Below are positions 13,192-30,060 of a DNA stretch of 64,000 bases, piece by piece. Position 1 is the first letter of the stretch; each line of letters begins with the position of its first letter. Origin of the DNA: Strix aluco (taxonomy: Eukaryota; Chordata; Aves; Strigiformes; Strigidae); the NCBI RefSeq assembly GCF_031877795.1, contig NC_133933.1:5020632-5084631 (forward strand), in the 5' to 3' direction. The notes beneath the pieces are model-generated. The model made no database searches and was not told where the DNA came from. It saw only the letters and a program-made list of their open reading frames with translations. The position numbers and the translations under genes were made by a program.

Positions 13192-13309
13192 AACAACTCG
13201 ATCGTGTTGAAGAAGGCATGAACCATATCAACCAAGACATGAAGGAGGCCGAGAAAAATTTAAAAGATTTAGGGAAATGCTGTGGCCTTTTCATATGTCC
13301 TTGTAACAA
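13192..13309 (+). CDS. SNAP25: SNAP25 alternative exon 5a (residues 55-94, isoform SNAP-25a)
   Basis: This 118-bp exon encodes the end of the first SNARE helix and the start of the linker. It reads [20 protein letters not shown], then a palmitoylation cluster CCGLFICPC. The cysteines fall at residues 84, 85, 90 and 92, the arrangement that defines SNAP-25a. The acceptor is CTGACCAG and the donor GTAGGT. It completes codon 55 (G|AA) and leaves AA for codon 94, which exon 6 closes with G. In vertebrates 5a dominates in embryonic nervous tissue and endocrine cells. It must be chosen instead of 5b: 118 is not divisible by three, so using both or neither breaks the frame. Confidence 0.97.
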
Positions 13310-19822
<6,513 letters not shown>

Positions 19823-19967
19823 GGTAACAAACGATGCCCGGGAAAATGAAATGGATGAGAACCTCGAGCAGGTCAGCGGCATCATTGGCAACTTACGTCA
19901 CATGGCCCTGGATATGGGCAACGAGATCGACACACAGAATCGCCAGATTGACAGGATCATGGAGAAG
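19823..19967 (+). CDS. SNAP25: SNAP25 exon 7 (residues 136-184)
   Basis: This 145-bp exon encodes most of the second SNARE helix, V137 to K184. It includes the zero-layer glutamine Q174 in [11 protein letters not shown] and T138, a known PKA site. R180-I181 falls in this exon; in the known protein it is the bond cut by botulinum neurotoxin type E. The acceptor is GATCCCAG and the donor GTAAGC. The frame ends at a complete codon. The heptad pattern [20 protein letters not shown] is fully conserved. GC content is higher than in the surrounding intron, as expected for coding sequence. Confidence 0.98.
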
Positions 19968-20515
19968 GTAAGCGATGACATTTCTACGAGGACCCCAAAA
20001 GGGGCTGCGTTTTCCCTCCTGCAAGCACAGGCTGTGCATGCCGCAGTTTTTCTTCAGCTCAGAGAAGGACAAGGGACAGAAATAGCTGCTAAAGCTCCTC
20101 TCTCTTCTCCCTCCCAATCGTTGGGCCACAGCAGAGCTTGCTGCTGTGGATCTTCAGTAACCTTTGGTGCAGGTCAGGTTGAACCCACACTGCTGGTGAG
20201 GGGACCCCTTAGCACAAATCCAGGCTCCTTTTACAACAGCTTTGGGAAAGGAGAAATGCCCTGAGCCACGCAGAACTGCAGGGCTTGTGTCTGAATGCCC
20301 TGGCGCTTCCTGGCAAGTTTTAAGCTTTCCTAGACTTTCCTTCTCTTGGAAATTTCACGAGCAATTGAGAATTGGATCACCTGTTTGGAGGACCAGTCCC
20401 CAAAAGAGGATAGGAATTTATTAGGCAAGGCTTTGCTGTATGGTAACAGTGCAGCCAGCCTTGTCGTGCTGCCTGTTTATAACCACATTAGGACAGAGAT
20501 CTACCAGCTCTCTTG

Positions 20516-20557
20516 GTGTGTGTGTGTATACGTGTACATATACACACACACACACAC
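20516..20557. repeat. 42-bp alternating purine-pyrimidine tract (TG/TA/CA)
   Basis: Purine and pyrimidine alternate without a break for 42 bases: a GT run, then TATACGTGTACATATA, then an AC run. The two halves are nearly reverse complements, so the tract can form either left-handed Z-DNA or a hairpin. Confidence 0.9.
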
Positions 20558-20767
20558 CGGGGCTCAGCATTACTATAGCAAAATCACCATCTAAACAGGC
20601 AGAGCGCACCGTTCCAGTGCCAGACCTGCATTGCAGATTTCTGAAGCAGATAGCAGCACCCTCCAAAGCCGGCAGGGAACTCACTGCCATCCTCAGATCC
20701 CAAGATCTGCAAGCCATCTGCATTCGTACTGGCAGAGCTCCAGGCACAGCCAGGCTGAAGTGGCATA

Positions 20768-20848
20768 AGAGGCTCGATCTTCATCTGGTGTAAAATCAGT
20801 ACAACACTTCACTTCAGCTGAGATTTACACAACCTGAGGATCTAACCC
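20768..20848. repeat. Palindromic repeat relic (TGGTGTAAAATC ... GATTTACAC)
   Basis: The left part GATCTTCATCTGGTGTAAAA and the right part ATTTACACAACCTGAGGATC are imperfect reverse complements around a centre reading CACTTCACTTCAGC. It resembles the sauropsid palindromic repeat with TGGTGTAAATC and its complement flanking a CCACTGAAGTC centre. The ends are approximate. Confidence 0.5.
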
Positions 20849-23317
20849 AGGGACTTATATGTGCTGCTTAGAGTTAATGCTGACCTTAAGTGGTAGAGCC
20901 TGTATTCTTGAACCCTTTTAGACATGCAAACCTTCTCACACAAGCGGGATGCCCATGCCTATTTTTCATGTGAATTAACTACATCAGAGCCTAGGGAAAA
21001 AAATTAAAGAAAATACTGCCCTGAGGGATTCACTCAGATAGATTTCCTTATTGGAGTTTGATTCCAGAGAGAAGTGGGTGAAGCATATGTTGTCTTAAAG
21101 ATGGGAAGTTCATCTCTGACAGAGAGACAGTCACATGACACAGCAGAGCACATGGCTTTGCCTTGGTCAAAAGTTTTGTATTATAAAGCTATATCTGTCA
21201 GTGTTGGAAAATGCACAGTATTACTGTGATGCCATCTGCAGCATTTCATATTTCTGGGAAAAATAGGAGCATTGGGGGGGAAGAATTTACTGCTGCTATT
21301 CAGCACGAGAAAGCAGCACATCTATCTACGTTGCGAGAAGGGACTGGAAGATTATACAGCCTACGTCATAACTACCTTTAAATAAGAAGTCTAGGACATA
21401 CGTTATTTTCTCAGAGCAAGTATGAGGACATGCACTATTACATGTTACCAGCTACCCTTCTCATGACATAATGTAGTGGCAGGAGACATGCCCTGTGGAT
21501 GGAAATCAGCTGCGTCCTATCTGTGCCTGCAGGATACTATCACAAAGCACAGCAAGCTTAACAAGTGACTGTTCTTCTATCGGTTCAGGCTTGCAAACAT
21601 CTGGATTTTGAAAACATTGGCCAGGCCCTGCATGCACATGAAGCAGCACATGGGACAAATCTCTAGGTGGTGCATGCTGAGAGCAGTTGGTTAACTGAAG
21701 GGACTGGCTTTCCACATCTGTGCGGTCTTCTTGCAGAGTTAGGCATTTCATACAGCAAGAGAAAAACAACATTGCATGCTAATGCGATTCATTAAATCCA
21801 GCCTCACAGGCAGGCCTCATCAGGCAGAGCCCTTGGCTAAAGAACAGTGACATATTTCTGAAAAACGGACCTGCAGTGTACACAGAGGAGTCGACATGAA
21901 AGCAGCACGAAACCAAGACAGTTTTCAGTCTTAGTGAAAATCTGCCATATTTCTCAGAATAAGGACACACAGTAATGACATACTAGAAAAAGAAACACAA
22001 TTTTTTAGGAAAACCCTCTGTAAAAGACAGAAATGACAGTTAGCTGGATGATACTGAAACCACAAACGCATACACACTCCTTTTGCAATGAAATACGCCA
22101 AGAGACCATCGTCCCTAGCTGGTGGTGGGCATACAGCATTGCTAGAGTTGTTTTCTTTTCCTGACCAGCTGGAGCACTGTGCTTTTGGTCAATTATGATC
22201 ATTAGAAAGATCCTGGGCTAGTGCATGTTGCAAAAGCTGGGGTGTGTCACAAAGCTAACCCAAAAGCTCCTAAAGCATTTATGTTAAACTGGATGCATGC
22301 ATCCAAACCAGAGAAATCTCATAATGCAGGGATGTAATCTGATCTATCCACAGTAATAGGGATAGCAATGAATAAAAGGCTTTATCCTTCCCACAGATCA
22401 GAGAGAAAGGGACAAAAACTAAATGATGATGTGACGAGTAGGTCAAATGGCCCAGACATCATCATCATAAGACCCTGGCCCCAAAAAGGGGTCTGGGAGA
22501 AAAGCAGGAGGGGCTCAAAGCATTCTGTCTTGACCTAGGTGGGAAGATCTGTACAAAGACTTCCACTGACTTCAATGCAACATCATCCACCAGAGTTAGA
22601 CCTTAGTATTTTTGTTTAGGAACATTAAGTTTCATCAATATTCAATCAATATTCATGTATGTCATGACAAACATAACTGCTTCCAAATCCATTAACTTAT
22701 TTTTTAGGTAGTCTTTTGGCAAAAGCCACAAAACTGTGGTGTGGTAGACAAGGTCAAACTCATGGCTAAAATAGTGTGGCTTATAATGAGTAGTTATGTT
22801 GATTTACTCTTGTTGAAGATCTGGCACATGCTGTTGTACCAAAAATACACGTCTACGTAGCATTTGCCAAAACAATTATGGAGAAAAGCCCAAGATATTT
22901 AAGAATGATTTATTGCACATCAGTATAACCATTTTTAAAGGGTTTTTAAATGTATGTGAGAAAGTTGCTTCACCATTCTGTTTTTGCAAATTGGAGATTT
23001 AAAATAAAGCTGTACAATTTGGATACACCCCAGAGAAGTGGGAACAATCATCAAAGCTAACAAAACGCAGCCGTCAAACCACAGAAAAGAGTTTGCTGTT
23101 TGAGTTCATGCTTTTAAAGCAGTAACACAATTCTCACCTTTCCCACAGGTCTGTTTTAAAAAATTGAAATAATTTTCTATCTTGTCCCTCTGCTAGCACA
23201 AGTCGGCATAGCAACATGGGCTTGAGTGGAGCTTTGCCAATTTTTGTCGGTTAAAACAATGTCTTTAGTCTCCAAACCTAACTTCTGCAGAGCTACAGAA
23301 AGCCGTGGTCAAAGTGT

Positions 23318-23419
23318 CTTCCCATTCAAAGACAACTCCTAAACCTCCCAAGTGGTGCCATTTTATTTCTTCCCACTCAAAGACAACTCCTAAACCTCCC
23401 AACTGGTGCCATTTTATTA
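23318..23419. repeat. Tandem duplication, 2 x 51 bp
   Basis: Units start at 23,318 and 23,369 with CTTCCCATT and CTTCCCACT. They differ at only about two positions over 51 bases (ATT/ACT and CAAG/CAAC). So few differences suggest a fairly recent local duplication in intron 7. Confidence 0.9.
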
Positions 23420-24106
23420 ACAGCATTTTGTAATCACGGCAAGTGTTACCCCATAGAAGACAGTGAAGTTAACTGTTTGGCCTATGCTGGACTAAATTCC
23501 AGTTTGGTTGCTTCAAGTAATGGTAGAATCCCTGCCTTTTCTTAATTACTGTTTATGCTGCTGCCCAATGAGAGAGGTTACTCTCTCTTGCAACTACACT
23601 GGTGAACTTTGTTGAGAGAGAGGAATAATGGCATCACTCCTACCTATTCCTTTCCTTTCACGTGTAGGACAAAGAGATCCAGACCGATGTATTTTCAAAT
23701 AAATTTATCTTTGTCAGCATTCCCTATATCAGATGATCTAGCTTCCCTGCTCCAGTGATTCTCTACGCTGACCAAAATTTTAGTTTTGCCTGCATGCCTG
23801 GTGATCTAAATTAGAACAGAGTGCAGGTCCACTGAATCTCAGAGAGCACTGAAGCTTTTCACCAGTGAAATCCAGGTGCGCATCATCAGTTCTCATCCTG
23901 TCATCCATTACCATCAATACCACTAGCACTATCAACAGCACCAGCTACAGATCTGGCACAGCATTTACAAGAGCTCAGTGAAGCTGAATACAAACATAAA
24001 AGCTCTACTCAAAGGCTACCTGAAGTTTCACAAAACCAGCAAATCTGTAATTTCCTTTTGGGTCCCTAACACCACTACAAAAAACAGCTCTCTGGTATTT
24101 TCAAGC

Positions 24107-24132
24107 TTTTTTTTTTTTTTTTCCCCCCCCCC
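24107..24132 (+). repeat. T16C10 pyrimidine tract upstream of exon 8
   Basis: Sixteen T followed by ten C, then AACCTAGCC, about 95 bases before the exon 8 acceptor. It looks like a strong decoy 3' splice site. The real acceptor has its own TTTCCTTTGTGTTTCCCTAG. Confidence 0.85.
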
Positions 24133-24226
24133 AACCTAGCCAAAACTAGAGAAGTGTCCACGACACGTTGTGGATGTTCTCTTTCTGCCCTGTATTCATC
24201 TGTTTCTTTCCTTTGTGTTTCCCTAG

Positions 24227-24295
24227 GCTGATTCCAACAAAACCAGGATTGATGAAGCCAACCAGCGTGCAACAAAGATGCTGGGCAGTGGTTAA
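24227..24295 (+). CDS. SNAP25: SNAP25 exon 8, C-terminal end and stop (residues 185-206)
   Basis: The last coding segment, 69 bases, reads ADSNKTRIDEANQRATKMLG, then SG and TAA. It completes the second SNARE helix. S187 is a known PKC site, and Q197-R198-A199 contains the bonds cut by botulinum neurotoxins A and C in the known protein. The acceptor is TTTCCCTAG. Exons 4 to 8 with one exon 5 add up to 507 bases, or 168 residues plus stop, exactly residues 39-206. No substitution from the vertebrate consensus was seen. Confidence 0.98.
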   Translation, partial: ADSNKTRIDEANQRATKMLGSG

Positions 24296-24888
24296 ATGCA
24301 GTGAAGTGCATTTCCTTTTAATGCTGTCCAACAGGGCAGTACCTTCATGCTTTTATCATGGTATTTACCTACTAGGTTTGCACACATGCACATATCAGCC
24401 CCATTGTAAATGTTGTCCTGTGTAGTTTGTCAGCTTTCCAAAAATGATACTTGTAATTATTTTTTTCTAGATATCTTTCTTTCCAAAGGTTGTACATAGT
24501 GCTGATTTGATGGCTATAGCTCACTATGATGTTTTCTGGGATTTTTCCTTTCCTTGTTTCTGTTTTGGATTCCTTTCCTTTCTCCCCCTCTCCTCATTTT
24601 TTTTTTTTTTAAATGATGTTTGCTGAATGACAACACTGTTGGAATGCTAAACGTGCTGTTAACCTTTAAATATACAGTATTGTTCTTGTAAAACTGTGAC
24701 ATTCCACAGAGCTACTGCCATGCTCCTGTCTTTGGGTATCATGATGTTTAAGCACTTAAACCTGCTGTCTTCAGTTCTTCATTGCCATTATCTGTTGTTA
24801 TGATTTCATGATTAGACAATGTGGAATTATATTACTATAACAAGCATTGCACTAAAAAGTGATGTGATTTATGCATTTATGCATGAGG

Positions 24889-24894
24889 AATAAA
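24889..24894 (+). other. AATAAA poly(A) signal, proximal
   Basis: Canonical hexamer about 600 bases after the SNAP25 stop. Use is not shown by the sequence. Confidence 0.4.
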
Positions 24895-25127
24895 TAGACT
24901 TTTAGATTCCTACTTAAACAAGAATTTTCCCATGGCAGTAGCACACCAACAATGACAACAAAAGCATGCTCAGTATTCGGACTCTTTTGGGACTATGTTA
25001 TACCAGCAAGTTTGCAGTTGTGCCACTTTTTTCTTGTTGATATATATATAGTTATTAATCATGATCATTTTTTTTAATTATGAAAAAAAGAGGGATTTGG
25101 CACTCACCATTTAGCCATTGCCAGCAA

Positions 25128-25133
25128 AATAAA
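25128..25133 (+). other. AATAAA poly(A) signal, middle
   Basis: Canonical hexamer in CAGCAAAATAAAAGC, about 840 bases after the stop. Confidence 0.5.
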
Positions 25134-25337
25134 AGCTTGGCTGAAAATACGTCAAAGACAAAAAGAAATAAGTGTAATATATTGGGTTTGTCTGCTGCTT
25201 TTGAAGACTATCTTTTGGAGGAAACGACTACCATATGAAATGGTGCAAAGAAATTTAATTTTTATAAGGCTCTCTCTTACTAGTCGCTATCCCCATGTGG
25301 TTTGTTATCGGTACAGTTCTCTGTTGCTTACCTAGAG

Positions 25338-25344
25338 CTATGCA
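25338..25344 (+). promoter_or_regulatory. miR-153 seed match (CTATGCA)
   Basis: CTATGCA is the complement of bases 2-8 of miR-153, a neural microRNA known to repress SNAP-25 in vertebrates. It lies between the second and third poly(A) signals, so only the long transcript would carry it. The match is direct. Function in this species is inference. Confidence 0.5.
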
Positions 25345-25874
25345 CACCAAATCGCTGAGATGTTTAGTAGCTGACTTAATTAAAAAATAATAAAAAAACC
25401 TAAATGAATGAACTCTAGATAAACTGTGAGATAAATATAATTTACAGCATGTAATATGAAATTCCTTATGTCTCCTGTCAGTTTGTGAAGTGATTGACAT
25501 TTTGTAGCTAGTTTAAAAATTATTAAAAATTATAGATCTCAGAATCCATGCTTGCTTTATCCATTTGTTGCCCTACGTGTCAGTGACAACTAGTTATTTG
25601 CCACTTACCTGGGGAAAGGAGAAGAGCAAATTCTAAGCACTCTTTAAAAACTGGTCCTGTGTTACACGTGGGAAACTATAGATGTCTGTTTGCAATACTG
25701 TATAAAAGTAACTACTCTAAAAATGGCATTTTACACTCAGCACATTCCAAGTGAATATTATTTTAAATAACCCAGCTTGGATTGCCAAACACTGAATCAA
25801 AATATATTCTCTTGTTCAATGGAAATGGAAAATGAAATAAGTGTTATGGTACAGAAGGATACAGTTCCTTAGTC

Positions 25875-25880
25875 AATAAA
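25875..25880 (+). other. AATAAA poly(A) signal, distal
   Basis: Canonical hexamer in GTCAATAAAAATC, about 1.6 kb after the stop. It is the last AATAAA that I assign to SNAP25. Confidence 0.5.
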
Positions 25881-28800
25881 AATCTATTCCTGTAGTGGAT
25901 CTAGCCATGTGCTAGTACACCTCTTTTCAGGGAACACTTTGAACTACAGAGTTTGTATATTCTGCTAAGAATAATTTTCTCAAATGACTAACGACTACTA
26001 GTGTTTACTGCCAATGAAAAGTGTTATCATATTTTCCCGGGGTTTTTTCCCTATATGGACAAACTATAATTAACTCTGCATGAGTGACAGTTCATTCGTG
26101 TCTCACATGGCCCTAAGTCAAAATACACAAAGAACATAAATGCTTGCATAATTATAATCGCATGATAATGTAGACAAGCTATATTTTCTTTAGCAGCCTT
26201 TTATTTTTAGTATCTATTAAAAATTAATTTATGCAAATATTTTTCCCCACTACTTCAAACCAAAGAGTAAACTTCAAGCAAACATTTTTAATCTGCCGAC
26301 CATTTCCAGTCCTGTTCATTCAGGGATTCTAGTATCTGTGACAGCACTATCATTCTGCAATGTCAAAGCCTGATGAAGGAGGGCAATAATTGTACTGGAA
26401 AATGCGTCAGTATGGGAACATACAAATACAGGATATTTGAGAAGGGCAAGAAATGTATAAGAAACTAACGAAGATATTAATGGAGGTAGTTTGACAAGAA
26501 CACTCCCTATCTGAAGAAGATCATACTTCCAAAAATCATTATAACTGATCAAAAATGTAAGCCATTGCTGTGAAGGAATTCACTATCTTTTGACATCTGT
26601 TTTTGTCTTGCACAAAGATCAAAAAGCAAACTACCAGAACTTTTTGCCAAATGGGAAGTTGAAAGGACAGAAATATTGAAATGTTTCATTGCATTCATCT
26701 TTGTATCCTCCTCCACTGTATGCAGGGTTTCTCAGGAACTGGCTGAAAATAACTTAAGTAAATAAGTTTAATATATTGCATTTCTCTAATGGTTTTGAAA
26801 GTTGGCTTTTCTAGGATTAATTAATCTCAAAATAATTCAAAGAAAGGCTCGATCACATGCAGTTTTTTATTAGAACAATCCACTTCTGTTGGTTGTTTTG
26901 TGCACACCAAATCCCTGATAGACCAGTTAACTCAATAGAAAAAAATAACCCAGAGGTTTTATACAGAACATTGCCTCAAACGTGGAATTTCCCTTTTTTT
27001 CACGTTTCCCCCTCTGGTCAGCCCCTGTTTCCTATGATATATTGCAAGCATTTCCTGAGGCTGAACAAGCACAGTGCACAGTTACCTGCTTTTGGGGCAA
27101 GCTCACTAGAAGGAAAGGGACACAGCAAGAAGCTGGAATTACAGCTCCCATAAGATAAAATGGTCACATTGATCATAGAAACAAAACACATATAGTTTTT
27201 TCTGAAGGCAAAGCATTCTTTTCCTGATAAGAAATTTCCCTTTGAACATGTTATATTTTCCAATCAGTAATTTCTTTTGTCTCTATACCAGTGCCAGCTG
27301 GAAATCCAGATTTGAGAGGGGAAAAAAAAAAAAAAAAGTGAGGGTGCTCAAAGACAGAAAACTTCATGAAGTATCACTTATTTCTAGACTTTCAATGCCA
27401 TTTCACCAGGAGTTTGTAACATAGCAAGATGCTCACATTGGTGTTGGTTTGAGGTGGTCATAGGGAAAAGGTTTTTTCATATCCTCAAGTGCCATAGTTG
27501 AATGAACTACCTAGTTGGATTACTTAAAATTTTACTTAAAAACTGAAGTCCAACTAAAAGACAAACTTTTGTTGAGCTCTGCAAATCCACGGTTAATAAG
27601 TTCTTTCATATCATGCATTCTTCTCCTTTCCTAGTCTAGCCTGGAAATGGAAACATCAAAATAATCCCAAGGAAGGATATTTGAATGTTATTCCTCAACA
27701 GAACGTAATTCCTAAGTAGTGTAATATCGCATGCAAAAAAAAAAAAAAAAAAAAAATCACCTTCGTTAAATACCTGGCCTGATTTCAGCAGTGAGAAACT
27801 AAGAAAGAAAACTGGAAAACCTAAATACATATCAAGGTAGCTTATCTCAAGAAACACTAAAACTTTTAGGATGTTAATGATTTTCAACCTTAGAATAAGC
27901 ACACAGCTTCTAAACTCAAAAGAGACTGTTTCAGCTGTCCACATTGGCACAAACGCAAGAAAAGAAACTACAGACCACACACAGCACCTTGTGGTTTGAT
28001 AGAGAACATCTTAGGAAAAGTAGATGGACTTGATGTAAAGGTACAGAGTGAAAAATAATTGATGAATATTCCTTGAAGTTTTGGTGGTATTAATGTATAT
28101 AACAGAAAATAACTCTAAAAAACAATGAGTTGCTTTTTTTTTTTTTTTTAAAGTAAATCTTATTAGCTTACATGGGTTAACTACAACACAGTTTATTTCT
28201 GAAGAAAACTAAATACAGAAGAGTTTGCATGGCAAACTGTAAAACACCCCCTTAGATGCCTGTGCCACACGACACACTTATTACAGATAGACTTTGTATC
28301 TAGAAATATGGATGACAATTATTCTCCAAAATACTTTGTGTGTCACACGAGTAACTGCTAATCTCCACAGGCTTTGGATTTGGACTTGAATCTAGAGAGA
28401 TCGCTCAAGACTTTTATTTGAGGGATCTAGAGGCAGACAGATCAATTCCTGCACTTTTTTTTCCTCCCTCTTTCTTCTCCTGTGTGTACATATGCGTGTA
28501 TAAAGCTTTTATTGTAAAGGCATTGAAAAGGGAAGAGACGAGTACCTAGTAATAAAGCAAATTATGTGTATTAGAGACAGCTTAAATATATGCACTGCTG
28601 CTATGTGTGCCTGTGGGCGTAGGTGTGCAGGATGTGACTGCTGTCTTCTGAGCCATTTTGTTGCCTTTCTAGAGAGAGATGAGGACAGTTTGTTTGGAAG
28701 TTAGTAGAACACAGAGTATTTTTAAACCTGCAAATAGCTACAAGAAATGCAGACATGGGAGATAAACCCTGCTGAGAAGTTAGGGTGTTGGGCTGGTTTG

Positions 28801-29956
28801 ATGGGGGTAAGGGGGGGTAGGTTCTAGCTGATTTATTTTGCAAAGCACTTGCCAAATAGTGTCGGATCCTCTCTGTAACAGCATTCAGAGACATTATGTT
28901 TGCGTTTAAAACACCGAGCAGTTTTAATGAGTTTACTTTCAAAAGTTTTTTTGTAATTAAAAAAAAAACCAAAACCAACAAAACCACCCCACAAGATAGA
29001 GTGAAGGAAATAAATTATTACGTGGGACCATGCCAATTCCCACACATTCAGGATCTATTCTGAGATCACTGCTGCCCATCCAAAACCTGCACATAATGGA
29101 GTAAACAATTTGGTCAAGCAGTGGGTAGCAGATGGAGGGGGTGCTCATTTGCCTGGTAGGCTGAAAGTGAAAAGTAGCAACGAGGAGATCAGGGCTCAGT
29201 TATGGCCTTTTTTAAAAACAGTGCTGGGGGGGGGGGGTCTTTCATGGGAGAGTCCCAGCCTTGAACTGTCTTTTCTCCCCACCTACCAGACCACAGCTCC
29301 TTCCACACTTCTACTCCAGTGGACCCTGCACCTCTGTCCCCTTCTCCACTGGCTTCTCTTAGCTCTCCTCACTCCCTCCTGCATCTCACAGCACCCACCC
29401 AATTGCTTGTTCCCTTGCTGGGTTTTTTTGTGCTGAATTAGCCTGCCTTCAGTCCCGTCCCTCATATCACTTGCTTCACACATCCCTCCATCTGCATGTT
29501 TTCCACCCCTCGGCTTGCAGTCAGGCTCTCTCCTCCACGACTTCGGCAGGAGAAGCAGAGAAGAAACAAACAGCCTCTTGCTTTCTACTCCACAGCTGAG
29601 CACCGTGCCAGTGTCACCCGGAGGGATGCCTGCAAGAAAGTCTTGCTCAGCCCTGACACTCCCAGAATGCAGCATGTGTGTTGCCAGGGGAATTTTTTGG
29701 ATTGTCTATCCAAAAAGATCTAAAAAGTCTCTGTAGGTTGATGCAACCAAGATGTTTGGACAGCTGAGGACAGACAGGCAAGCACAGGAAGGCAATAACT
29801 CAGGAGCCCTCAAGCCTGCTAAATTTTATGTCTCTGGTCCACAGCACTAGTGGATAGTAGTGCTCCTCCATGAAACAGCTGTAGAATCTTTTCTAACACA
29901 GGCAAAACAACTCTCCTTCCCTTCTACCCCAAATTTAATTCATTAAAACTACTAAG

Positions 29957-30060
29957 ATGTTTTTGTGTTTTGTTGGGGTTTTTTTGTTGTGGTTTGTTTT
30001 TGGGTTTTGTTGGGGGGTTTTTTGTTGGTTTTTGTTTTTTCTTTTTTTTTTTTTTTTCTT
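29957..30060. repeat. T/G-rich low-complexity tract
   Basis: About 100 bases almost free of A and C, mixing G runs of 2-6 with long T runs and ending in a T run. The opposite strand is an A/C tract like those at 33,570 and 54,929. Confidence 0.8.

Larger units (their letters stand above)
19968..24226 (+). other. SNAP25: SNAP25 intron 7
   Basis: A 4.3-kb intron. It contains an alternating purine-pyrimidine tract (20,516-20,557), a palindromic repeat relic (about 20,768-20,848), a 51-bp tandem duplication (23,318-23,419) and a T16C10 tract (24,107-24,132). No additional exon was recognised. Confidence 0.9.
24296..25900 (+). other. SNAP25: SNAP25 3' UTR (end inferred from poly(A) signals)
   Basis: The sequence downstream of the stop is AT-rich and without repeats. 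AATAAA occurs at 24,889-24,894, 25,128-25,133 and 25,875-25,880, so UTRs of about 0.6, 0.85 or 1.6 kb are possible. The seed match for miR-153 at 25,338-25,344 lies only in the longest form. The end coordinate assumes the last signal is used. Confidence 0.6.

Noticed and set aside
29283..29675. 130-codon open frame on the minus strand
   Set aside because: It arises from a pyrimidine-rich stretch low in stop codons; no recognisable domain, and no splice or promoter context.
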